Positions 1 through 50,330 of a stretch of 64,000 bases of DNA are shown here, in pieces (position 1 is the stretch's first letter; each line of letters begins with the position of its first letter). The stretch spans positions 26,673,500 to 26,737,499 of the forward strand of contig CM036250.1 of assembly GCA_020698575.1 (NCBI GenBank), given 5' to 3'. The DNA comes from Bostrychus sinensis (taxonomy: Eukaryota; Chordata; Actinopteri; Gobiiformes; Eleotridae). A model generated the notes under the pieces. It was not told where the DNA came from, did no database searches, and was given only the letters and a program-made list of their open reading frames with translations. Made by a program: the position numbers and the translations under genes.

Positions 1-1211
1 TATTCCACTAATTTTACTGACTTCTAGCCTAGACACTACTACTTAAAAGATAATTATGCTTGGTAAGTTGGTTCAGAACATATTTGTTAAAAAGTAACTA
101 AAGATATATAGTAATCATCTATCCTGTTTTAAAGCAAAAAACTAAAGTTATTGAGTTCAAATATTCTGACAAAAATTAGATATAGGTCACTTTTTCCTGC
201 AGAGAGAACATGGTCAAGAAGACAGCGTTTTTAGTTTTCTTTCTCTGGCGGCTCACGTGTTTGACTCGAACAAAAATTAAGATCCATCAACACAGCAGAG
301 ACAGGGCTCTGTGCATTTAACAAGGTTGGTATAAAGACATTAATGGCATTATTTATATCTGAACTAGGCTAATTTGTGGCCAGCTCACTGTTTAAATTTC
401 CAAACTTTACACAAAAATATACAATTTCAAAACTTTTCCAGGGCCTGGAAATTGAATTTTAAAATTCCATGGCTTTCCATGACTGTACAAACCTTGGGTA
501 TTTTAGGTCATGGCATTAATAGCACTATTTCTCTTAAAGCAATAGTTAGTATGCAAAAGTATGGATAAATATAACTAGAGTTCATTAGATACATCCAAAT
601 ACAAAAGTACCCTTACAGACTGCATGGCCATTTGAATATAAGCTTTTTAATTATACAGAGACAGCTGACCCATCTGTGACATGCAGAGACACAGCCCAGA
701 GTCTGGCCAAAGGTTCGCATTTCAATAGCAGGTTGGACACTCCCTGTTCACTCCCTCCCTAAACAATAGCCTGATGCTAATGACCCCCTCTGTCCAGTTT
801 ATTAGCAAGTCTATTAGTCTAGGTCGTTAACTGTGTAACAAAACAATAGATCCTGTTAGAAGCCCATCAACTGCACACATGCATTGGACTAGACTGATTA
901 CCAATGTTAGGCCAAAACCTTATTAACCTTATCAACTCTCATTAAAAATAAGACACACTGGACTTTGCACTGAAGAATTTGTGGGATGTAAAAAGCTCAC
1001 CCAAGTAAACAAACTTAAATGTGTTGCAGCAATGTCCCACCACACTTACTTTCTCTACACTGGATAGTTTTTACTGTATACATTAGCTCTACTGACCTCA
1101 GTGGTTCACCTGGTAGCATTGGTATGACCCAGGGTAGAAGTCTTGGTAAATGAGCATTATCTACATTGTATAAGGACAAAACAAAGGCTAATGTTGTGTG
1201 CTTTTGTTCAC
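1..1211 (-). other. commd7 intron, no exon recognised
   Basis: This is sequence downstream of the donor at 1211-1210 of the sixth commd7 exon. I looked on the minus strand for the COMMD7 C-terminal motif (a phenylalanine-rich stretch ending in Glu-Met-Glu-Arg and a Cys-rich tail) and did not find it, so the remaining exon or exons are presumed to be left of the window. The stretch is AT-rich and holds no repeat that I can name. Confidence 0.5.
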
Positions 1212-4200
1212 CTCCAAACTTCCACTCCATGTCGACCAGCTGGTTCACCATCAGAGTCTGTCGAACAGCGAGTCTAGACAGGGCTGTGTAGTGCTCTCCC
1301 CACTGTTGACCACAAAGATTTACCATTCACGATGAAAGCAAATGTGTAACGTAGAATCAGTTAAAATTATGCTTATTTAGTATAATAAGACACAATATTA
1401 CCTGTTGTGAAAACTGAGTTGCTTTTTCTTCACTTAGCCCTTAAAAACATATATATGGTGTGTGAATAAGGTATTGAGGTCTGGCATGTCACGACTGTGT
1501 CATGGAAATTCAATCCAGAGACAGCATGTCTCAACCTCTGTTTAAACCTCGTCCAACCAAGTGGGGTAAAATGTGACCCAGAGCGTATATTTTTTGTCAT
1601 ATCTTAGAGATGCTTTATTTTATTGCTCTGATTTTTCCTGACTTTGTCAGTCTACTTGTTGTCTTCATAAAGTTGTTTTGGGTTTCTGAGGTAATTTGTG
1701 ACTTCATTAATTAATTAATTAATTTAATTAATTAATTAATTAATTTGTGACTATAAACAGAAAAGCACAAGCAACAAAACGCAAGCAGCCTGGTCAGACA
1801 AACTGTCTGTAGCATTTCAGATCAGAAAGTCCAGAGTTTCAGCACCAGGACAATAATCTAGCAGCAGAATCTAACCCTCACTTTTGAGGCCTACAAATGG
1901 CCTCAGAGACTGCAGCTGATAAATCCATTTTATACTGGTTCTGCCTCATTATTGATCAAAAATCATACTTAAAGCAAATGTTTTATTTAAATTGTAATGA
2001 AAGTCAAATGAAGGAGCTTTGTGTGTATACATTTGGATTGTTCCTGACATAGGGCATTCAGTTTTTACTAAAAAAAAGTCTATAATTTTGGGTGTGCAAT
2101 AATGCAAATTATATGCAAATGAATACCAATAATAATGTACAAACAAAATCTTTTTACCTGAAATTACAGTTAACAGATTACTAATGATGACTAAATCCCA
2201 GTACTTTGCGGTTTTGTTTATTTTTATAGGTTTTTATCTCTGGGGTATGAAATAAGCCCACTCAGTAATCTATGTATGTAAAACATGTTGGTAAGATGGG
2301 GGTTAAAGTTTGACATTTTTGAACACAGAGTGAGATACTCACCTAAAGTCACCAGGTCCTCTTTGATCTGTTCAGCTGATAAGTTCTTCTTCATAGCTCC
2401 TGAGAAAAAATGTAATAACCCTATACTGTAATTGTATATTTATGCATTATATTCATGCAGCTTCTCACTATAAAATGTGCTAACTTAAGGTAACAAGGAA
2501 ATTGTCCTAATACAGTGAAGATGCATAAGTTGAAAACATTTATGAGTTATCGCTATATACAAACATATATACAAAATTCCTGACTTCTGGAAGTGTTGCT
2601 AATGCACTGATTTCAGATATATGATCATGTCTGTTTTCAGTGCAGTGCTGCTTGAGATCTGAAGAGTCCATATGTCCAATACTAATAATACAGACTCTGC
2701 CTTTCTAAAATGCTTCTTTTATTCTCAGACATCAGGTCGGACTCCTATGACCCGAAACCACTCAGGCTATTCATGGTCACATTGACCAATAGAATTTAGT
2801 TTCAGGTCTAAACTCCTCCTTCCTAGAAGAATATAAACCAGCTCTCTTACCAGTTCATTTCGGAATTGAGAAAGCCTCTTGGATAAGAGGTGAAACGTCT
2901 TCAACTTGAAAAATCTAATCCAGATGACTGCTTTTTTTTAACTTTTGTTGCGATATTACTTTTAAACATAAACTGTTAGTAAATCCTTTTTTAGCTGTCT
3001 GTGCAAGTAAATGTCATCCATGTCTCACTGCATCGGAGTGCATACATTTCATGGGAAATGTTAATTTTACTCAACTAATGTTTTACAAAATCCCTAAAGA
3101 AGTAAAGTATATTTTGACATTGGTGGTAAAATGGATAGTATTAGAAATAGTAAAAGGACTAGTAATAGTGGTAGTAGGAACCAGTAATTCCTATTTTAGA
3201 TTCAACTTTGCTTTTACTCAAGAACACAGTAATATTATTTTGCACAAACAGTACTTTTACTCAAATGCTGATTTTGAGTACTTCTTTCACCGCGCCATAT
3301 TCTCATAGTCTCTTCTGTCTCCTAAGGCATTTGTTTTAATCATATGCAGTGTAACCTGAGAACCTGAAAACCTAAATTATCTGCCAGTGCTGCTAAATGC
3401 CATCCATGTCTCACTTCTTCATTAAAACTTTAACATGTCATAGACTACTTTTCCTAGTCTTACCTTGTGGCACCAGTAGTACGCTCTTCATGAGGTTCCT
3501 GAGCGGTCCCGCACTCATCCCATGCTCCCCTGCAAACTCGCTGAGCTGCTGCACAAACGTCTCCGTCTGCACACACGTACACAATAACAGAAAGGAAAAG
3601 AGAGAGACAGAGAATAAATGCATTTGCACAGAGACACAAAGCGACAGGCCGTGCTTAGCCTCGCTTCAGTTATCAAGGCTAATCACTAAAGTCCAGGGTA
3701 GCTCACCTCCTTCGGCTCCAAGAGAAACTGGAACACAATCTCAATCAGACGAAGAAACTGCTGCACGAAAAGAAAAAGCCCAAAGAAGTTGGTGTTAAAT
3801 TGTGGTAGACATTCGTACTGGCAGTAAATACTGTGTCCCTCCTATATGAAACATCACATACAATTTAGTCAACATTATTCATACCCTTGCTCTGGACAAT
3901 GACCCAAAACACACAGGTAAAATGGTAAAGAAAGGGCTGTGTTATTTCCAGTCAGACCAGAGCCATTAAATAACTAAAAAACACTTCAACCTGGGTGGAG
4001 TGACACTTTCGTTGTATTTTTATGCATGAGCAAACATGTTTAACTGTTTAATGTGTTAATGATTTAATAATATAATATTCCTGCTGATTTTTTCCTCCAT
4101 TGGTTACTTGGTGCTGAGTGACATTGCCTGCATAAAAATGTTCTGAATGGTCAAAGTGACCCTAATATTGAGATGTCATCTGAAGGTGACCTTATTTGTT

Positions 4201-4672
4201 CAACATGTAATAGCTATTTGATACAAGTCAAGTGTATACAAGTGTGCAATACTGGTTGATGCATAAAAAAGAAAAGCCTTCTATCAAAAAAAGCTACACG
4301 TTGATATATTCATAATAACTTTGCTAAAGAATCACAGCACGATGCAAGAACTAGACTGATATGTATAAAAGCTAGCTAAGCTGTTGAAAACGAGAAAAAG
4401 CCCATGTAGCTGTCACGTGAGTCACATGATCTGTCATCGTTTACTCAGAGCATCATCTAGGACTTTCTCAAAATCAGACTTCTTAAACTAAAGTCCAGAC
4501 TGATTGTAGATGTTGTACCAAAAATGCATCTCTTGTTTGTGGAAAGCTACTCATAAACCGCTAATAAATAGCCTTGACCCTCCGGATTTACCTGCTCGTT
4601 CAGTTTGTTGAGGTTTTGAAAGTCGTTGCTGACAGAGTCCGGTAACGCATCTTTTGTGAAATGAAGCTGCAT
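1212..4672 (-). CDS. commd7: COMM domain-containing protein 7, first six coding exons (partial, 3' end off window)
   Basis: Six exons join in one frame with GT-AG borders: 4592-4672, 3707-3760, 3464-3566, 2343-2399, 1402-1439 and 1212-1302 (141 codons plus one base). The protein starts MQLHFTKDALPD and continues through LIEIVFQFLLEPKE, FVQQLSEFAGEHGMSAG, KSVLLVPQ, LSEEKATQFS and RQTLMVNQLVDMEWKFG, which match vertebrate COMMD7 along its HN helical domain and into the start of the COMM domain. Human COMMD7 is about 200 residues, so the last ~58 codons lie beyond position 1. The family acts in the Commander/CCC endosomal trafficking complex and in NF-kB control (family knowledge). The start codon is the only ATG of the first exon and sits just downstream of an NRF1-containing promoter. 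The gene is head-to-head with the first dnmt3b-like gene, the order seen beside mammalian DNMT3B, which supports both calls. Confidence 0.93.
1705..1744. repeat. (TTAA)n microsatellite
   Basis: About 40 bp of tandem attaa/ttaa units with one phase break, in commd7 intron 4. Confidence 0.9.
2400..3463 (-). other. commd7 intron 3 with old repeat fragment
   Basis: Non-coding. Around 2860-2935 it contains a stretch (gagaaagcctcttgg, then aggtgaaacgtcttcaa) that I recognise as a common teleost interspersed sequence, but I cannot assign it securely to a family. Confidence 0.4.
3761..4591 (-). other. commd7 intron 1
   Basis: AT-rich intron between the first two commd7 coding exons. No repeat or conserved element recognised. 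Confidence 0.6.
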
Positions 4673-4749
4673 GTTTTTTTTATTTTAAAGTTTGACGATA
4701 AAACACAGCAGCTGATCTCTGCTCTACACTCCGCTTCCTGGTGCGACAG

Positions 4750-4760
4750 TGCGCATGCGC
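4750..4760. promoter_or_regulatory. NRF1-like site
   Basis: The sequence tgcgcatgcgc is the palindromic NRF1 consensus and lies about 80 bp upstream of the commd7 start codon. Confidence 0.7.
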
Positions 4761-5000
4761 GGCCTCATCACGCTCTCACCACGCTCTGCACTCAACACTC
4801 TACACCACAAAATAGTGCTGATGCTATTAGGTTGATTCTGCTCGGAATAAACTACGAACACGGTGGCAAAATACAGATTGCGTACTTTCTACATATTCTC
4901 AAATATACTTTTCCTTACGTAGATTCCAGAGAAAAAGGTTGGAACTTTCATTCAAGTAAGTTAGCTATAATTTGCAAGTCTTGAATAAGTAAGTTTTTTT

Positions 5001-5008
<8 letters not shown>

Positions 5009-5043
<35 letters not shown>
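5009..5043. repeat. Poly-T tract
   Basis: A run of 33 or more T residues with one short interruption upstream, between the divergent genes. It could be the tail of a minus-strand retroposed element, but no body is recognisable. Confidence 0.8.
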
Positions 5044-5046
<3 letters not shown>

Positions 5047-5598
5047 GCAAAGTACTGCAGTCTGAATAAAATAATGGTCTTGAGGGTTTTCTGATGTGAC
5101 AATCGGCTATGCGTGGGTTTTGGAACAAATCAAGACTTGGCCATTTTTATCAGTAAAACTAATATTCGATTAAAAAATGTTTACAGCGTATCTTGGGGAC
5201 ACGTGGGTAATTTTGTATGAAGCTTTAAAAATATAATGCTCATTGTACCTTTAAATGGCACTCTGAGACATCTTTATTTTTTACTTTGTAGTATGTTACC
5301 TGTAGTATTGGTAACATAGTATTTACTTTGTAGTATATTACCTGTAGTATTTGTAAGTATTTTGAGCCAGGGAATCATCATTTTATATGTGCACTCACAA
5401 GAAGAGCAGTACAGCCATATCTTTATCATCTGTTTACTACCCACATTGAGTGTTACCCTCACTTTTGTAGCTATTAAGTGTCCCTTTCCCATTTTTCCTT
5501 TCCCTTTTCTGGTAAATAGAGGTTATGACAAAGCCGTGGGGGCTCCTGTTCACGTGTTCAACCTGAGGGAGGGAGACGGTGGGGGGTGAAGGGATAAC

Positions 5599-5608
5599 GG
5601 GCGGGGCC
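5599..5608 (+). promoter_or_regulatory. GC box (Sp/KLF-like)
   Basis: The sequence gggcggggcc lies about 390 bp upstream of the dnmt3bb.1-like start codon, in the only GC-rich part of the region. Confidence 0.55.
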
Positions 5609-5650
5609 TCCTACCTGGTAAAGCCTAAACTGTTCCAGCAACCAATCTGC

Positions 5651-5655
5651 TTTTC

Positions 5656-5696
<41 letters not shown>

Positions 5697-5697
5697 C
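5651..5697. repeat. (TC)n microsatellite in promoter
   Basis: An imperfect ctctct tract of about 45 bp, 300 bp upstream of the dnmt3bb.1-like start codon. Its minus-strand reading as repeated Glu-Arg is an artefact. Confidence 0.85.
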
Positions 5698-5997
5698 AGG
5701 TCAAATAATAATGCACGCTCCAGAGTCTGGTTAACAGCGGTGAGGGGCCACACAGCGTTGAGCAGCAGCAGCAGCAGAGACCCATTGAGATACACTGGGA
5801 GAGGGAGAGAGGCAGTGCGTGGATGTGCAGCGGCGTGATCAGCTCCTGCGAGAGAGGACTGGGCTCCCGGACGCGTCAAGTTCACGCCTGATTTCTCAAC
5901 TCTTCTCGACAGACACCCTGCTTTGATCCTACGCTGCACACGGCCAAAGCTACTTCCTTCACAACTTCCCTGCCGTGGATTAGAGCAACACGCGTGG

Positions 5998-44301
<38,304 letters not shown>

Positions 44302-45780
44302 ACACTTTACAAGACATACTGAGACAAGATGTACACTGTCACTACCCAAAGTGTTACAAAGACTATTGTTTTTAAACTTTTATAACGTAGGCCAGTTATG
44401 GAGATGTCTCTCTACTTTTTCGACCTAAAACTTGGTTTGGTTGCATTAAGCTGTGCAACATTTTATTTTTTTGAAGCATAGAAAAGTTCTATTTGTTACT
44501 TGAACTGCCAAGATGTTTTTATGAAAAACACTGAGCTTTTTAGCCCAATATTAGGACAAAGGGGAACTTTACCCACTATAGACTTCCTGCAACATTGTGG
44601 TTTAAGTTGCAGTTTTCTGTTTTTTAGTTTGAGATAATTTGACGAGTAAAATAGAATAAAGATATTTTATATAGATATTTTTATAGATAGAGTTAACTTT
44701 ATAGTATAAATGTCCCTAAGGTTTCATGTCATACTTGAACAATGCCAATGCAAAAACAAGTATTTTGCCATTTTACCAAAACTCTACCATGAAAGTGCTG
44801 CAAAACATTATGTGGATCCTACTGTAAGTGTTTGACAATATCAGTGCCTTTACATAGAACTAATAGACCCATGACTATGTTAACACTAATGTCTTGAGTC
44901 AAACAATGAAAAATATATCTTTGTAAAGTAGCAATGACTTTTAACTGATAAGATTTTGCATTTCTCTGTCCTTTAAAGTAAAAGTACTGGATATAGAACT
45001 TTTAAACTGATTTTAACATAGAAGAGTTTTCAATAGCTTATTTTTTTAAAAATGTTTTTACTGTTGGCTGCCACCAAAACAAACGAAACGGACATTACCT
45101 CAGACGAAGGAGGCCACTGTACCCCACACACCTCCTGTACACAGCTTTTTCTGTGAATTATACTGTATCTACAATAGCTTTTTTTGTGTAAATATCACTT
45201 TTATTTTATCACTGGATCTGTTTTTTTACACATTGTTCAGCGTACTGTACAATTAGCAAGTTTTACACAGTTTTTTTTTTTTAACCAAGAACTACTTTAT
45301 TTTTCTAACAATAACCGCACATTGGTGTAAAAACCATTTCATTAAGTACCTTTTTTTTTTAGCTCGTATGTCTCTTCCCATACCAAAAAGTGATTGTTTA
45401 CATACTTCACTAATACTGCTAAAGTTACTGAATGTTTTGCTTGAAATCTCTTATTAAAAATAAATATATTAACACTGAGCTTGCTAAAAATATGATAGTA
45501 TGTTATAGAGCATTTTAATCGATAGCATTTGTGTTTACTTTGAATGTGTGCTTGTATGAATGACAACCATTGAGAAGAGCATCTATAGCCTTTTTATACT
45601 TTTATTACAAGACCTTTTTTTATGTAAAATTTAGCAAAAACATTTTGAAAGAACAGATGATGTGCTATTTTTGTACTTCAGTTGAATTATTAGTAGAAAA
45701 ACATCTATGTACTTTTGTTTTTGTATTTCTCATAGCAAACTATATAATTTGTACTCAATAAAAAAGCAAAAATAGTAGAA
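44302..45780 (+). other. dnmt3bb.1: dnmt3bb.1-like 3' UTR with poly(A) signals
   Basis: AT-rich, repeat-poor sequence follows the stop codon. The last canonical aataaa (45757-45762) is followed by an A-rich stretch, and an earlier aataaa lies near 44654. A UTR of about 1.5 kb is inferred; transcript ends were not observed. Confidence 0.6.
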
Positions 45781-46699
45781 ATGTTGTTTCGCAAAAATGA
45801 TTTATTATTCTTAAGCTCTGGTAGTCTGCTCATTTCCTAAAGAGCATGTTGTGTATTATGTTGCTAGGTTGGATAAAACACAGACTGCCTCCAGATACCA
45901 GTGTCATTACAAACATGTTTTCTATGTTTTACCTGCTAATAATAAGAAATAATTATTTTTAAATTATTTACATTACATTCAGTTCAATTTGTATAGCACC
46001 AGCACCATATCCACTATAGTATAGTTCAGTATTTTATAAAAAAGGGGTCAATTTCATGAGGCGCAGAGTTTTTGGTGTAAATGTTTATAATTCTTTTCCA
46101 CATTTAGCACAATAGGCTACAAGGTTTCTGGGGCCGTTTACACAAACACACAGACACACACACAAACTGTTAAGAAATCACAATAGAAATGCTGTTGCAC
46201 ATTTCCATTCACACAGAAAAGCTCAGGTGTGAAGAAAACTGTAGTAGGTATGAAAAATCTGCAGTAAGCCTGTTAGCCCAGCAGGGGGTTTCTGTACACC
46301 TGTCAAAGTCATAACACCCCAGAGGAAGTCATAACTCTGCATAACATTCATGAAAACTTTTTAATCCAGTTCTGGAGCAGTGTTAGTCCAAAGCACCAAC
46401 AAGGCACAAATATGACTAAAAGCCTAAATTACTAAAATATGAGTTTTGTGAAGCATAAAATGTATTTTTGTTGTAGTCAGCAGCCAATAGATGACTATTA
46501 TGTCATTGTTTGTACAGAGAACAAGTGCTTCAAAATAATTGTGTTGTGTAAATGGACCCTCTGTGTCAGTGGTCCTTGTGTGGTTCTCAAACCTGGGCAT
46601 GTTGACAAGTAAGCCTATTCACTGGAGAAGTCTATTATGTGGACAATGATAGGCTCCAACTCTTTAAAAATAATTATTTTATGTTGTTTTTTGATTTCA

Positions 46700-46998
46700 T
46701 TAAAGAAGTCTATATTATGCAAAATCAACCATGTTATAATGTTGTTCCCTCCTCAAAAACATATGTGAATTTGTGTTTTGTTTTATTCTCACGTTTAAGT
46801 AATCCTATATTCTATGGCATGGTCATTTTGAGTCTTCAGAACACTGCGTTGCAGTAACGAACACCCACCCACTCCAGGAAGCACTGACCAATCAACAAGC
46901 CCAAGCTTTCTTTCCTTTATCCAAAAATTGGTGTACAGCTGTTTCCACTGATTCCTCACAGACATTTTTAATTTTGTAGTAAAATGGCATCATACAGC
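46700..46998. mobile_element. MITE-like repeat, partner of 21636-21945
   Basis: Shares several blocks with the intron 2 copy (see 21636-21945). Intergenic. Confidence 0.6.
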
Positions 46999-47353
46999 TT
47001 TTTTCTGTAAATTATGCCCAAAACAACACAGCAAGACTCTCCACTCACCTGCACTCTGCTGGTGTCTTTACCTGCTTCTTTATGACAACAGAAGAATATT
47101 TCATAAAAATTTTCTCTTTTAGTCACATAAGGTTTGTAAATTTTGTAAAACGTGCTGCTTTTCTAGAGGTGACCAAAATTAGTTCAAAAATATGAATGAA
47201 AGCACAATTTAATATATTAAAAAAGCTACAGGCCAGAACTGGATTCAGCCATAGCAAAATGATGTACTTCTTTATTCTGCAATTAAATATTATTACTAAT
47301 GAACACTATCAACTATCAAGCATAAAACTAGGCTTTAAATTGAATAAATGAAG

Positions 47354-47640
47354 TAGGTTGACCAGATTTTTACACCCAAAAACTGGGACGCATTTTTTTC
47401 ACTGATCACAGTGCATTTGAACTCACGAGTGACAAAAAAGCTTCCAAAATACAATTTTCTGTCATGTCATAGAAAAGTATTTAGACAAGTGTGTTTTTTA
47501 CTTTCCTATGCCTTTCTGTTGGTTAAAATGAGGACAACTGGGACATATGAGTGTTTTTACAGATATGTGTTGGGACATGGGACAGGGAGCCTAAAACTGG
47601 GACTGTCCCGGTTAAAAAGGAACATATAGTCACACTATAA
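47354..47640 (+). mobile_element. MITE-like repeat ('ggttgaccagattt' family)
   Basis: Starts ggttgaccagatttttacac and ends gggactgtcccggtt ... tatagtcacac, which are partly inverted ends. Opposite-strand partner at 15105-15424. Confidence 0.65.
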
Positions 47641-47880
47641 GAAAGATTTTTGCCAGGATTTCTTACATGAGCTACAATTTAAATGCAAGATTTTAGCTAG
47701 CTAGCTACGACTGCTAGCTTTAAAAGCTAATTGTAGATGTGACATTGATGTTGGTAAATATCGCACAAGTTTAACTTTGACTTATTTGTGCAAGACAACA
47801 GTCCAGCTAAATTGTTTCGGGGAGAACATAATACTTGGCTTTCACATGCAATTTGGCAAGAATATTAAGATAAACGCAGG

Positions 47881-48014
47881 GAGAACAAAATGGCGCCTCT
47901 GATGTTAATGCAGCAGTCGCATGATGATTGTGAGCAGGAGCTGTGAAGTGTGGGAGGGACGTGCCGCAGCTCTGCCATGAGGGGCCATAACCCCACAAAG
48001 GCACACACAAACGG
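47881..48014 (+). promoter_or_regulatory. Putative promoter and 5' non-coding first exon of dnmt3bb.2-like
   Basis: A GC-rich block containing aaaatggcgcc (YY1-like core near a transcription start) ends in a strong donor acgg|gtaagt (exon end 48014). The ATG at 47890 opens a frame that closes after 18 codons, so this is read as 5' UTR. It would splice to the acceptor ending at 49594, just ahead of the start codon at 49618. The exact transcription start is inferred. Confidence 0.5.
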
Positions 48015-49617
48015 GTAAGTGAGCGATTTCTGTTTTTATTTTAAGTGACTGCTGTGATTTAACCTGGATGATCATATATTTACGCAGTTTACGACGTATT
48101 TTGTCGCGATCAGCCAGGTAGTTATTACGTTGTACCACTTTGTTTACTAGCGCCGATCTAATCTAATCTTAATTCTTATTCTGGAGTTTTGCTGACTCAT
48201 GTTTGGTAGCAGCACATGCTAATGTGTTAACAAAGGTGGAATATCTTGATTAAATAATACTAAATAATACTCAAGTAACCTAACTTTGTTAACCATGCTC
48301 GCGTTGTGTTTACACGTGATATCAAAGCCATTGTTGTGTATAAAAGTCGAATACAAACTATTTCCCACTCATTTCGTTTTGGTTTTCAAAAACACCGCCA
48401 TCTTTGGCCTCCTGTAAATAGTTGATCTCAGTTATCATAAAGTTTTAAGTTATGTTCTTTGTTTGCTGTTTGCTGTTTCCCATCATCCGAGTGCTACATT
48501 TTCCCTTCTCTTAGCACACTGCTTTATTTGATACGATTTTGTTGATTTATTTTTTCTATTGTACTTTCTGCTCATTTGCATTCAGGCTCCAGTTGTGTGT
48601 CGTCCTTACTGCTTTACTTTTTGTGTTGTACTGTATATATTTTATATATTTTAGTAGAGTAGGGAAACCAGTTTGTGAACCACTTTTCATCTACCGCGTT
48701 AAGTTGTATCTTTTGCATTTTTACTTACACCTGCTTCTTGATGTGGTCTATTTTTACTGAACAGATATGTGAAAAATCTGAATAATGCATGGTTTGCTTT
48801 GTGTTTTATATCTGCAGCACGTGATACTATTGTTCCTTTCTCATTTTTAAAATATATTTCTCACAAAAAAATAGTGAATAATGAAATTGTGTCCGTCTCT
48901 GTATGGGACTGTGCGTATTGTTTGTATTGTTGGTTTCTGATTGGTCAAGACTGTCATCTACTTGAATCCGATTGGTTCATAGATAATGACGGCACCATGC
49001 ACGTTGAGGTTGCGTTTTATCGTCACAGTAAATCACATAGTTTTGTTTATTTATTTAGTATTATTGAAACTTGAAAAGGACTTTTGCTGTCACAAGTAGG
49101 TGCCACGTTATTGTTTACTGACTGGATGCTCAGACTTGTTTTATAACTATAAGATAATAACATTACACAGCTTCTTGGTCGGGTTTCCTATAGAGTTGAA
49201 TGCACCGCGCTGGCGTGGAGGACTATAAACATTAACGTGCTGTGCTAACCAGAGGCTAAATTAGATGCTAAGGAGACGAGTCGTGGCTGTGTAATTTTAC
49301 GGTTTATCTATATATATATGTAGCAGTGCTGTTGGACAATGTTCAGCTGCTTTTAGATGTAGAAGAAACCTTCAGTGACCTGAAGAACGCAGTGCTAAAG
49401 TGAAGGCATGTTGTGAGTTTCAGCTGCCTTTCTTTTTTAGCAGAAATGTTAAAAAGTTGTTTTTAGTAGTTTTTTGTAGTGCACTACAACATTCACGTTT
49501 CTACACAGTTACGCTTCGTCGCAAGTTAACGATCAGTAAAAAGATTTTTGTATTTATCGAAGTTGTTATGTCTGGACACTGCAGACAACTTCAGGGCTGG
49601 TCCAGTCTTTTTGAAAG

Positions 49618-50330
49618 ATGGATATTCCTGTGGCACTGAATGTATCGGTGCCTGATGTCCCTTTGTATGATAACCATGAGCTGCTGTGCTGGGTCAATGC
49701 CTGTTTACAAACTGCTTTTACACACATAAACCAACTGACAACAGGTAAACAAAATGTACTTACAACCCAACAATAGTAACATTGTAATAATTAGTTTCTT
49801 GATGAATCAATACTCATGTAAAAGCTTGATCTGGTATTAATATTTATTAAACAGCGATGTTTGTGTTAAAAAGCTGTGATTATATTATTTTAGGTGCAGC
49901 TTTCTGCCAGTTGATGCACATCCTGTTTCCTTCTAAAATTGACTTGTCCAAAGTCCGTTTTGACCGTGCTGAACTTGAAGATTGCAGGCACAACTACAAC
50001 TTACTTCAAACAGCTTTTGATGAAGTTGGAGTTCTTCGAGTGAGTATAATTCATTTATTTGTAGATACAGGTATAAGAGACTTTTTATCTATCTTTTCTA
50101 CCTATTTATCTAACCTATTTATTTCTTCTTTAAGTACATTCCAGTTAATGATTTGATAAACAAGAAAGACGCAGTGTGTTTGCAGTTCCTGCGATGGTTT
50201 AAAGCTTTCTTCAATAAAAATAAAAATAACAGACACTATAACGCCTTAGAGGCCAGAGGAGGACGCTCCATCGGAACTTGTGTACAGCTGCCTAAAACTA
50301 CTGCTGTTGTATGTAACATTACAGTTACAG
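49618..50330 (+). CDS. dnmt3bb.2: EB1/MAPRE-type calponin homology domain of dnmt3bb.2-like (exons 49618-49744, 49894-50039, 50135-50330)
   Basis: Residues 1 to about 130. Landmarks follow end-binding protein EB1 in order: HELLCWVNACLQ (EB1 LAWINESLQ), GAAFCQLMHILFPSKI (EB1 GAAYCQFMDMLFP), KVRFDRAELE, YNLLQTAFDEVGV, YIPVNDLI, FLRWFKAFFNKN (EB1 FVQWFKKFFD) and HYNALEARGG (EB1 DYDPVAARQG). Even the residues before the domain align with the EB1 N-terminus. In EB proteins this domain binds the microtubule lattice at growing ends. The EB coiled coil and EBH domain are absent. Whether it still binds tubulin inside a nuclear enzyme is unknown. The next residues (TCVQLPKTTAVVCNITVT) have no clear match. 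Start: the ATG at 49618 is 24 nt after a plausible acceptor and aligns with the EB1 start. Confidence 0.9.

Larger units (their letters stand above)
4673..5997. promoter_or_regulatory. Divergent promoter region between commd7 and dnmt3bb.1-like
   Basis: The two genes face away from each other, with 1.3 kb between start codons. Near commd7 there is a perfect NRF1-type palindrome tgcgcatgcgc (4750-4760) and an ETS-type cttcctg (4734-4740). Near the methyltransferase there is an E-box cacgtg (5551-5556) and a GC box gggcggggcc (5599-5608), followed by a (TC)n tract (5651-5697) and a GC-richer 5' leader. There is no clear TATA box, which suits a housekeeping divergent promoter. Transcription starts are inferred. 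A poly-T run (5009-5043) lies between the two halves. Confidence 0.65.
45781..47880. other. Intergenic region between the two methyltransferase genes
   Basis: About 2.1 kb with no gene. It contains a MITE-like copy (46700-46998) related to 21636-21945 and a second MITE-like element (47354-47640) related, in opposite orientation, to 15105-15424. The last 200 bp become GC-richer towards the next promoter. No mapre1 remnant separate from the downstream gene was recognised here. Confidence 0.65.
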
